Positions 5,748 to 12,291 of a DNA stretch of 14,248 nucleotides are shown in pieces. Below the pieces are notes generated by a model. The model was not told the origin of the DNA. It saw only the letters and a program-made list of their open reading frames with translations, and made no database searches. The stretch is from contig DEPC01000249.1 of assembly GCA_002358555.1 (NCBI GenBank), positions 1 to 14,248 on the forward strand. Direction: 5' to 3'. Position 1 is the first letter of the stretch. Every line of letters starts with the position of its first letter. A program made the translations under genes and the position numbers. This DNA is from Hungatella sp. UBA3402 (GTDB lineage: Bacteria; Bacillota; Clostridia; Lachnospirales; Lachnospiraceae).

Positions 5748-5779
5748 ATTTCAATCCACGTTCCCATAAAGGGAACGAC
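5748..5779 (-). CRISPR. Solitary type I-C CRISPR repeat (no array)
   Basis: On the minus strand this 32-nt sequence begins GTCGTTCCC, has a perfect 7-bp stem CGTTCCC/GGGAACG around UUUAU, and ends GTGGATTGAAAT. It matches the type I-C repeat pattern of a GTCG start, a C/G-rich hairpin, and the tail GTGGATTGAAA that becomes the 11-nt crRNA 5' handle after Cas5c cleavage. No second copy or degenerate copy that I can defend exists in the window. It lies 108 bp downstream of cas7, where I-C loci normally carry cas4-cas1-cas2 and then the array. The array has therefore collapsed to one repeat, or a single repeat is retained for a different use. Confidence 0.8.
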
Positions 5780-5790
5780 TTAATACGATA

Positions 5791-5819
5791 ATACTATCAA
5801 AAAATTAATGTCATGACAA
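5791..5819 (-). promoter_or_regulatory. Leader promoter with overlapping palindrome upstream of the solo repeat
   Basis: On the minus strand TTGTCA (5819-5814), a 17-nt spacer and TAGTAT (5796-5791) form a plausible sigma-A promoter. Transcription would start near 5784, about 5 nt before the repeat. The perfect palindrome TGTCATGACA (5809-5818) overlaps the -35 box and could be a protein-binding site. This fits an array leader retained next to the first repeat. Confidence 0.5.
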
Positions 5820-5887
5820 CCGTTAGTTTGGTAGAACAGCCAATGCCAGAATGAACCTGTCAAAAGATAATCCTATTTTAACTTTGT

Positions 5888-6778
5888 CTATAATCCCTCA
5901 ATAATCTCTACTTCCAATCCTGGCAGCTCTTTCCTGATAATCTCATAATCCTCAAAAGAGTTCGCCTCTTCAATCCCATCTTTTCGCTTTATCTCAATGC
6001 TCTCATGAACTTTGGCAGCAGAGTATTGTCCGATTGCACAGTTATGCTTCCACCAATACAAAGTATGTACTTGCATACTTCCATCCGGTCTTGCGGAAGA
6101 GCTGTCATTTACAAATAAGGTTCGGATTGCCTCTTTGAGCTTTTGGGCATCCTCTTCACTAAATCCTGTCTTTCCTGCCAACTGTATATTGATGCTTCCT
6201 TTCAACACATATAATCCAAAGTCTATCCGATGTTTCATTCCCATGGTATCTGAACATTTTTTATTTGGATTTTTTTCATCGGTCTCACTGTTTACACTTT
6301 TTGTAATCTGAATGCTGGTAGGTGTAACGGAATCCACACTAAAAGCCGGATGAATGGAAATCGGCCCTCTGATACCTACAGAAATTCCGCCTGCATCCTT
6401 TTCTTCGTCTTTCTTTTTTCCTGTAAATGCAAATACCTGTCCAAATCCCCGCACATCCAACCATTTTTCACAGGCTAGCCTGACAAACTCATCTTTCTTT
6501 CCTTCTTTTTGCACTTTCATCATATCCTTCTGTGCGCTTAACCTATCACGCAGACTCTTAAATTCATCTACCCTTTTATCATCTGACTGTACAAAGACAT
6601 GTTCGCCCATGTCCATCCATCGGTTTCTAATCTTCCTTTTGATACACACATCAGAAATTTCCCCTAAACCATCAAAGGTTACTCTGGGCATATTTCCACT
6701 TAAGGGGTCTCCATTAGGATTTGCATTTTTCACACTTATCAATGCTAAAAAGTCAATTTTGTTTGTCAGTAGTTTCAT
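5888..6778 (-). CDS. cas7: Type I-C Cascade backbone protein Cas7 (Csd2)
   Basis: 296 aa, the usual size for I-C Cas7/Csd2. Cas7 forms the helical backbone of the interference complex, each copy covering 6 nt of crRNA. Family signatures are NANPNGDPLSGNMPR (about 19-33), the conserved IKRKIRNRW (about 46-54), VRGFGQVFAF (about 109-118), GISVGIRGPISIHPA (about 131-145) and ARPDGSM near the C-terminus. The start has a strong GGAGG 8 nt upstream. A 92-bp gap with a hairpin separates it from cas8c, unlike the 3-bp gap between cas5c and cas8c. Cas7 is needed in several copies per complex, so the extra signal may raise its output. It is the last cas gene here: no cas4, cas1 or cas2 follows. Confidence 0.93.
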   Translation of the reverse strand: MKLLTNKIDFLALISVKNANPNGDPLSGNMPRVTFDGLGEISDVCIKRKIRNRWMDMGEHVFVQSDDKRVDEFKSLRDRLSAQKDMMKVQKEGKKDEFVRLACEKWLDVRGFGQVFAFTGKKKDEEKDAGGISVGIRGPISIHPAFSVDSVTPTSIQITKSVNSETDEKNPNKKCSDTMGMKHRIDFGLYVLKGSINIQLAGKTGFSEEDAQKLKEAIRTLFVNDSSSARPDGSMQVHTLYWWKHNCAIGQYSAAKVHESIEIKRKDGIEEANSFEDYEIIRKELPGLEVEIIEGL

Positions 6779-6818
6779 TCCCTTTTCCTCCAGTGTTCTT
6801 CTTGTTGGTATCTTTCGG

Positions 6819-6839
6819 GGCGTATCCCCACAATACGCC
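6819..6839 (-). promoter_or_regulatory. Intercistronic stem-loop between cas8c and cas7
   Basis: GGCGTAT (6819-6825) and ATACGCC (6833-6839) form a perfect 7-bp stem with a 7-nt loop. An alternative pairing uses GGGG and CCCC around AUACG on the minus strand. There is no U-tract. It lies 41 bp upstream of the cas7 start, after the cas8c stop. Such structures can act as processing or stability boundaries, which would raise cas7 mRNA relative to cas8c; that role is inference. Confidence 0.5.
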
Positions 6840-6870
6840 TCGTTTCTCTGTCAAATCGTAGTTCTTTTAT

Positions 6871-7236
6871 TTATAGCTCTTTCTTTTTAAAGTCTTCCAT
6901 CTGTGCCTCAAATCCTAAGACCATTCGTCCATCGAGATGCCTTACAGCAGTGAGTGCCTGCAATGGGTTTTGAAGAAGGTTGCTTGCAATTTGGTTTTTC
7001 TCCTTTTGAATCCAAAATGCTTTGTCCCCCAGTTTCATCTCATAAATCTGGATTTTATTTTGAATAATACTCATATATTTATTGGGATGCTCTGCATACT
7101 TTGTAAACAGACGCATAGCATTGGTTTCCCTTTTCTCCCCCAAATTCCACAATGCCCTTCGCTCAATTTCATGGGCACATGCCAGCCAACGCCCATAATT
7201 ATAATGGATATCTATGGATTCCTTATTCACATCCAC
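6871..7236 (-). CDS. cas11c: Cas11c small subunit from an internal start in cas8c
   Basis: Within cas8c, AAGGAGG (7251-7245) stands exactly 8 nt before an in-frame GTG (codon 487 of 607). Translation from there gives a 121-aa, largely helical and basic protein beginning VDVNKESIDIHY and ending DFKKKEL. Type I-C systems are known to make their Cas11 small subunit by independent internal translation from the 3' end of cas8c, giving a protein of about this size. An optimal Shine-Dalgarno site deep inside the gene at the expected place is strong support. Cas11c lines the belly of the complex and helps R-loop formation. A GTG two codons later is an alternative start but is spaced too far away. Confidence 0.75.
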   Translation of the reverse strand: MDVNKESIDIHYNYGRWLACAHEIERRALWNLGEKRETNAMRLFTKYAEHPNKYMSIIQNKIQIYEMKLGDKAFWIQKEKNQIASNLLQNPLQALTAVRHLDGRMVLGFEAQMEDFKKKEL

Positions 7237-8694
7237 AGCTCCCACCTCCTTAAAGTTTGTCCTGATTACAGAACAGGTTATTTTCAGCAGCTTTGTCCAG
7301 TTTTCTTCACTGTAATGCAAAGGATAATAGGTCTTTAACAACAATTTTCTGACGATATCTCTTGGCAATGTTCTGCCCTCTGTCACACAGGGGACCAATC
7401 GAACAATGGTATTGCCTTCTAGTTTTTTATCTGCCTCTATTTTTCCATTTCTCTCCACTCCTTCTGAAAAACGGGCAATCGAAAAAATAGAAGGAGACTT
7501 GATTTTTCGTATCCAGACTTTTGTATCTGTGTTAAAAATACTGTAGTCCCACCCATGAGCTTGATGCCAATTTTCCACATTTTGAATCAGTTGGGAATAT
7601 TGTATCGGAAGAAATTCCTGATAATAGGAAACGGAAAGGCGTCCTGGTGTAGCTGCCTCTAACGCCAAAAATCCAATCTTTTCATTTTGATTTAACTCTT
7701 GTTCTTGGCGAAAAACAGCTTTTTTTAATCGATTGGCAAATTCTGCCTGTGTATCTGCAATAGTTATTTTGTCTCCTTTATCCTCGTCATCAAAAATGCT
7801 GTCCGTATCATGGAATATATCTGTTAAGTCAGTTCCATTGATTCCCCAAGCAATCAATAGCTTATCCCCTATGAGTATCCCCTGTTTTTCAATCAGCCAT
7901 TTCAATGCATTATGAATTTTTTGAGAAGTCTCATAGCCAATCTGAACAGCCTGGCCGGATGTTTCAAATCGTCCCGAAAAGACAAATCCTCTATTTTTCT
8001 TCTCATTTGCTGATATTAACTTTGCATTGGCATTTAAGTTCCAGATAGCTTTTGGATGATTCTCTGAAAGAGGAATCTCATTTCCACTGATATAGCATAG
8101 CTGTCCTTCTCCCTGTCCACTGTTCAAATAATGGGCAAAGTCTTCTCGAATACTTTTTTCTTTCCATAGTTCCAAATCCGGATGCATATCCCTTTGAATT
8201 CCGATTCTCACATATTCACTTAGTCTTTTTTCCAAATCTTTTGGCTGTGAAAGCTCAACTATTCCGACTTTTCCCAAATCGTGAAGTAATGTCCCTTTTT
8301 CTAAATAGGAAAAAATAATGTTCACATAAGGATTACCCCAGTCAGACTGACACCATGCCCAAAGATTTTCCATATAAGTGCTATGAGCTTTCTGGTTGTT
8401 GACCTGGTAATCTTCTCCATCACCAGCTAAATAAAACAGTTTGTCAAATAAAGGATGAGGAAATGGACTTTTTCCAGAACGTCCCGCTGATTTTTCTGTA
8501 CAGGGAATACTGATTTTCTGTCTATTTTTATCAGAAATATAACTTGCATCTGCAAAATTTCCTGTGGAATCTATCCACAAAACAATGGGAGCTGTGATAG
8601 ATGTCTGGGACATTAGATAATGTTCCATCAATTCAGCATCTTCTGCCTCATATGCATATTCATAGGTACGATACAGCAAGTCCATCATACTCAT
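6871..8694 (-). CDS. cas8c: Type I-C Cascade large subunit Cas8c (Csd1)
   Basis: 607 aa, within the Cas8c/Csd1 range of roughly 550-650. Cas8c recognises the PAM and anchors the crRNA 5' end in the complex. The assignment rests on its position between cas5c and cas7, its length and family-like segments: a middle region with GDKLLIAWGIN, ALEAATPGRLSVSYYQEF (the conserved arginine-leucine-serine stretch before the C-terminal part), and a helical C-terminal 120 residues that double as Cas11c. It starts 3 nt after the cas5c stop, with AGGAGG 11 nt upstream inside cas5c, so the two are coupled. The N-terminus is more divergent than the rest. No frameshift or internal stop is present. Confidence 0.88.
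   Translation of the reverse strand: MSMMDLLYRTYEYAYEAEDAELMEHYLMSQTSITAPIVLWIDSTGNFADASYISDKNRQKISIPCTEKSAGRSGKSPFPHPLFDKLFYLAGDGEDYQVNNQKAHSTYMENLWAWCQSDWGNPYVNIIFSYLEKGTLLHDLGKVGIVELSQPKDLEKRLSEYVRIGIQRDMHPDLELWKEKSIREDFAHYLNSGQGEGQLCYISGNEIPLSENHPKAIWNLNANAKLISANEKKNRGFVFSGRFETSGQAVQIGYETSQKIHNALKWLIEKQGILIGDKLLIAWGINGTDLTDIFHDTDSIFDDEDKGDKITIADTQAEFANRLKKAVFRQEQELNQNEKIGFLALEAATPGRLSVSYYQEFLPIQYSQLIQNVENWHQAHGWDYSIFNTDTKVWIRKIKSPSIFSIARFSEGVERNGKIEADKKLEGNTIVRLVPCVTEGRTLPRDIVRKLLLKTYYPLHYSEENWTKLLKITCSVIRTNFKEVGAVDVNKESIDIHYNYGRWLACAHEIERRALWNLGEKRETNAMRLFTKYAEHPNKYMSIIQNKIQIYEMKLGDKAFWIQKEKNQIASNLLQNPLQALTAVRHLDGRMVLGFEAQMEDFKKKEL
7245..7251 (-). promoter_or_regulatory. Internal ribosome binding site for Cas11c
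   Basis: AAGGAGG on the minus strand inside cas8c, 8 nt from an in-frame GTG. It is as strong as the sites used by the real starts in this window and decides the Cas11c start. Confidence 0.7.
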
Positions 8695-8697
8695 GGC

Positions 8698-9387
8698 TTA
8701 CCATTCCTCCTGTGCATAGGAAAAATTAACTTGTGGGGAAAATGTCTTTCTTGCTGCTTTGCGGATAAACCGACTTTTGGGACAATTCTCTGGTCTACAA
8801 CATCGGATTCTTCCTCTCCTCATCTGTGGATACCAAAAACGAACCAACAACTGATCGTCTCTTGTTTCATCTGGATATCCAATCGAGTGATATTGAAGTC
8901 CAAAGTCCATATCTATCTTATCATAGGCTCCAACTCCACTTCCAAATTCTACTGGTTCTATGTAAGCTTGACATTCTCTTGTCCCTAAAAAAATATCTCT
9001 TCTCCCGCCTGCCTCTAGGCAGCGCTTTGCAATAAAATAATGCTTGTTTTCATTCCAATCCTGTTGTAAGTTGGGGCGATTTTGATTAAATTCAAAATGT
9101 ACTCTCACTTGGTATTCCACATTTCTCAAATAGGTGTATCGCGCCAAGTCATTTCCTTCTAGTCCTACAGGACGAATTCCTTTTCCCTCCATCTGGATTG
9201 GATTCATAATACGGATTTCATCTACAATCCATATAATAGAAGGCTTCCAATAAATACTTTCTGTTATTCCTTTTATGCTCTCAGGTGTAGGAATGGAAAG
9301 ACTGCTTTTTTCCCCTCCGATTTTTGTCACTGGGTCTGTAAACAAAGCATTTCTTCCCCACACCCGATAAGTTATCTCATTCTTCAT
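8698..9387 (-). CDS. cas5c: Type I-C crRNA-processing endonuclease Cas5c (Cas5d)
   Basis: About 229 aa. In type I-C systems Cas6 is absent and Cas5c cuts the repeat RNA, then stays bound to the 5' handle. Signatures are YRVWGRNALFTDPVTKIGGEK near the N-terminus, TPESIKGITESIYWKPSIIW (about 34-53), KGIRP, NENKHYFIAKRCLEAGGRRDIFLGTRECQAY in the middle and a DETRDDQLLVRFWYP segment near the end, all typical of Cas5d. The frame extends to an ATG at 9414, but that one has no ribosome binding site and adds nine residues not expected before the VWG strand. MKNEITYRVWG from 9387 fits the family, with AAGGAAG about 11 nt upstream. The C-terminus has an unusual Cys/Arg cluster (RGRIRCCRPENCPKS). It should be able to process the solo repeat at 5748-5779. 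Confidence 0.92.
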   Translation of the reverse strand: MKNEITYRVWGRNALFTDPVTKIGGEKSSLSIPTPESIKGITESIYWKPSIIWIVDEIRIMNPIQMEGKGIRPVGLEGNDLARYTYLRNVEYQVRVHFEFNQNRPNLQQDWNENKHYFIAKRCLEAGGRRDIFLGTRECQAYIEPVEFGSGVGAYDKIDMDFGLQYHSIGYPDETRDDQLLVRFWYPQMRRGRIRCCRPENCPKSRFIRKAARKTFSPQVNFSYAQEEW

Positions 9388-9489
9388 ACCTTTTGTCACT
9401 TCCTTCCAAGGCATAACTAAACTGTCAAAAATTTGTCAATGTTACTTTTCATCTTTTAATAGGGCAAAACCTCGAATATCTGTTTGGTT

Positions 9490-11913
9490 TTAACTTTCAG
9501 TTTTAATTCCAAGAATATCATCATAATATCCTTCTTTTAAAATTAAAATTCCAGACATTGGAGAATCTATGAGTGCTTGCTGGTAAACAGGCATTTTATT
9601 TGTATATAAACTTACAAAATAAGGTCTTGCTTCCCTTATAAAGCTCTTAAATTCATTGAGATGATACTTTCCCTTTCTGTCTGTCACCTGTCTAATAAGC
9701 TCTTTTCCTTTTCCATAAGGCACCAAAATAGATAAGGTATCCTGGTCAATCACCTGAAATTTTTTTGCAGCAGTTTCAAAAGGAAATGTCAATTTCCATT
9801 TATAATCTCCAATCTTATTGTGATAACGCCCAAGAAGTACCTTTTCTCCTGTGCTTGTAAAATAGGAGTATAAGTCTTTTAATTCAGGGTCATCCTTCAA
9901 AGGATATTTCATCTGACCTTCAATATCTCCTGCACCGAAATATTTTTGATAGTAGTCAGATAATGCAGTTGGAGATAAAAGGCTGTTTCCGTAGTCCTCT
10001 GGTCTCCTTCTGTATGTATCCAAAACGGATTTTGTCTTTTCTTCTCCTATCTCAATCTCTGTCAGAGAGCCCAATTCTTCCCCTTTTATATTGATAAGAT
10101 AAGTAATTCCTGTTTGCTCCTGCTCTCCATGACGATTTCCCCTTCCACTGGATTGGACAATGGAATCTAATCCTGCCAGATTTCTTACAACTCCTTCAAA
10201 GCTGATATCCACACCAGCTTCCAAAATACTTGTGCTGACACAGATTACTGATTTCTTCTCTTTTAGCAGTCTTTTTAAATATGTTATTACATTATTACGA
10301 TGTGCCGGACAGAGGTTATTTGTGATATAGAGAACTTCTGTTTCTCTATTTATTCTTTTTCTTAAAATCTCATAGATTTCCCTAGTAATTTTTCTTGTAT
10401 TCATCACTACCAAAAGGCTGTTTACTTCTTCTTTCACCTTTTCTATAAACTCTGCTGCTTCTTCTATGCGATATCCGCCCTCCAGAGTGCTGTCTTTCAC
10501 CTTCATCCTCTGAAATTGGTGAAATTTTTTCATAACATCTGGAATAATCTCTTTTACCTCTGTATTTATTCCTATGGGCAATTTTTCTAAATTAGGTTGA
10601 GTTGCTGTACATAATAAAATTGTGGTATCACCTACATGACATAAAAAACTTACTAATTCCCCAAATAATTTCATCGTTTTCAGAGGTAATGCCTGCACCT
10701 CGTCCATAATAATCACAGAATTTGCAAGATTATGCATTCTCCTTATATTTTGAGTTCCACTTCTATATACAGTATCTAAAAACTGTACAGTTGTAGTAAA
10801 AATAAAAGGAGAATCCCATCGTTCGGTCAACAGTTGGTACTGTTTTTCTGAAAGATTATTGTCCTCTTCCTGTGTTTCTAATATCACATTCGAGTGATGT
10901 TCCAGAAGCTCTTCTTTACATTCCAGTACAGTCCTTATTACTGCAGCATTCTGTTCAATGATACTTGTAAAAGGAAGAACTTCAATAATATGTCCTTCAT
11001 TTCCTGTCTCTTTATTTTGTATATGTCTTAAAGCCATCCTCATGCCCGCCAAAGTCTTTCCGCCACCTGTAGGAACTGTCAGCTTATATACCCCTGTAGG
11101 CCAATTGCCAGCCTCATAGCAGGCATCCGATATTTCTTCCCGTAAAGCTTTCATTTCTCTTTCTGACGACTTTTCTAATACTTTTTGATGCAATTTTCCT
11201 AAAAAGTTTTCCAACCGTTTTTCATACTCTGCCCAATTCCTATTTTCCTTCTTTGATTGTTCTCCTTCCATAAACAGACGAGTATTCTCCCTGTCTGCAT
11301 CAATGAGGCAGCTATACAAAAACTTGACAACAAGATTTATTTGGAATTTTGTAAACTTAGGCATATAGCTTTTTAAATTCTTTATCTCCAAAACAGAATC
11401 CAAAAACAACTGTCTAATTTTATCTACAGAAAAATGTTTCTGAAATTCTTCCTTTGTACTTTTATATTCTTCCCTTTTATTTTTGTAATAATGCTCTATT
11501 CGATTCCAAAGAGGAGTGGAAGCATCAAGTCCTAAATAATCTCTTAATCCCCCATGATGACTGGCAATCACCATAGCTAAAATCTCAGCAGTCAATCCCG
11601 AAAATACCTCATTTTTATCTCTCAATTCTTCCATAACATAAACAGCACCAAAAATCCCATGATCCACGCTGCCTTTTCTTGGTGGAGCAGCAAGATTTCC
11701 CAATTCGTATTCCCTACATGCTTTCAGATAATCCTGATATGTGTTGCTAAACTTTCCTCCATCATGCAGGATTCCCAGCAGTCTTCCAGTCTTTGGCATC
11801 TTTATTTTTGCTCCAAACTGTTCCGAAAAAATCGCTGTTTCTTCTAAATGTGCCTTGACACTTTGGTATCTAATAATTCCATTTTGCTGTATTTTAAAAT
11901 GAGCTGATTTCAT
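9490..11913 (-). CDS. cas3: Cas3 nuclease-helicase, type I-C
   Basis: 807 aa, a full-length HD-helicase fusion. HD nuclease: H22, H50-D51 in LHDGGK, H85 in VDHG and H119-H120 in SHHGG are all present. LIDADRENT (about 203-211) is the usual link region. Superfamily 2 helicase: Walker A TVPTGGGKT (279-287), MDEVQALP with DEVQ at 404-407, CTATQP (motif III), and QSSGRGNRHG (motif VI). Cas3 is recruited by the target-bound complex and degrades DNA from the R-loop. No catalytic residue is missing, so interference could be active. It is first in the operon; 102 bp separate it from the chosen cas5c start. The start shows only a weak GGA upstream and is overlapped by a 13-codon ORF in another frame. 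Family certain. Confidence 0.95.
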   Translation of the reverse strand: MKSAHFKIQQNGIIRYQSVKAHLEETAIFSEQFGAKIKMPKTGRLLGILHDGGKFSNTYQDYLKACREYELGNLAAPPRKGSVDHGIFGAVYVMEELRDKNEVFSGLTAEILAMVIASHHGGLRDYLGLDASTPLWNRIEHYYKNKREEYKSTKEEFQKHFSVDKIRQLFLDSVLEIKNLKSYMPKFTKFQINLVVKFLYSCLIDADRENTRLFMEGEQSKKENRNWAEYEKRLENFLGKLHQKVLEKSSEREMKALREEISDACYEAGNWPTGVYKLTVPTGGGKTLAGMRMALRHIQNKETGNEGHIIEVLPFTSIIEQNAAVIRTVLECKEELLEHHSNVILETQEEDNNLSEKQYQLLTERWDSPFIFTTTVQFLDTVYRSGTQNIRRMHNLANSVIIMDEVQALPLKTMKLFGELVSFLCHVGDTTILLCTATQPNLEKLPIGINTEVKEIIPDVMKKFHQFQRMKVKDSTLEGGYRIEEAAEFIEKVKEEVNSLLVVMNTRKITREIYEILRKRINRETEVLYITNNLCPAHRNNVITYLKRLLKEKKSVICVSTSILEAGVDISFEGVVRNLAGLDSIVQSSGRGNRHGEQEQTGITYLINIKGEELGSLTEIEIGEEKTKSVLDTYRRRPEDYGNSLLSPTALSDYYQKYFGAGDIEGQMKYPLKDDPELKDLYSYFTSTGEKVLLGRYHNKIGDYKWKLTFPFETAAKKFQVIDQDTLSILVPYGKGKELIRQVTDRKGKYHLNEFKSFIREARPYFVSLYTNKMPVYQQALIDSPMSGILILKEGYYDDILGIKTES

Positions 11914-12004
11914 ACATTTTCCATTTCTTTTTCATATAATTATTTATCCTTTCCTGTCCCTTCACTCGAACTGTTTATATTTCTGATATATCATACATTT
12001 TCTT

Positions 12005-12050
12005 ATTATACAAGGGGATTTTCCGCCTTTCTCCATAATACTCCATAACT
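12005..12050 (-). promoter_or_regulatory. Candidate cas operon promoter with tandem 10-bp repeats
   Basis: TATAAT on the minus strand (12010-12005) is a perfect -10 box, but the -35 position reads GAGAAA. Covering and just upstream of that position are two adjacent 10-bp repeats, CTCCATAATA and CTCCATAACT on the plus strand (12031-12050), identical at 8 of 10 positions. A poor -35 with helically phased repeats suggests activator binding. Transcription from here would leave a leader of about 85 nt before cas3. Confidence 0.4.
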
Positions 12051-12171
12051 GGAGGTAGCAATCTAATTTCATTATTTCTTGATAATTCGTATAATCAAAA
12101 TTTTGGTATGTTTCTATTTAGCTACCACAACAAGTAAACTTATCTGTAAGTATATTTTTGCCAAACAAAAA

Positions 12172-12270
12172 GGTACTGTTGCAAAACATTATCATTCCAC
12201 AATATATAGATGTAATATTCCAAATATCTATATCGTATATTGTAGAAATCTGTTATTTTGCAACAGTACC
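12172..12270. repeat. MITE-like palindromic element, copy 3 (99 bp)
   Basis: GGTACTGTTGCAAAA (12172-12186) and TTTTGCAACAGTACC (12256-12270) are perfect 15-bp terminal inverted repeats. Inner arms with ACAATATA and TATATTGT continue the dyad. The plan is the same as at 334-428 and 1276-1373. It lies 21 bp after the chemoreceptor stop. On the minus strand the stem is followed by TTTTTGTTTGG, so it can act as an intrinsic terminator that isolates the cas operon from the chemoreceptor gene. Confidence 0.7.
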
Positions 12271-12291
12271 TCTTATTTTTATATAACTCTT

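Larger units (their letters stand above)
11914..12291. other. Intergenic region upstream of cas3
   Basis: It contains the palindromic element at 12172-12270, a candidate promoter region with tandem 10-bp repeats (12005-12050), and a 13-codon ORF (11935-11894) that overlaps the cas3 start. One minus-strand frame (about 12080 to 11975) reads like protein (pieces such as EIRLLPPVMEYYGERRK) but has no start codon with a ribosome binding site, so it may be a gene remnant. 12085-12170 shows nothing I can name. Confidence 0.45.

Noticed and set aside
6354..6890. Plus-strand ORF of 178 codons opposite cas7
   Set aside because: It is the antisense shadow of cas7, whose family assignment is certain; it has no ribosome binding site and a Ser/Phe/Leu-rich composition.
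8998..9012. CTCCCGC match inside cas5c to the first seven bases after the solo repeat (possible self-target)
   Set aside because: Only seven bases match and the preceding bases are not a TTC PAM in register; expected by chance at this length.
9411..9439. Two TTGACA motifs between cas3 and cas5c as an internal promoter
   Set aside because: No acceptable -10 box stands 16-18 nt downstream of either; the candidate TTATGC matches poorly.
9444..9489. 15 open codons in frame after the cas3 stop
   Set aside because: Too short to exclude chance, and Cas3 already has its full set of motifs and length.
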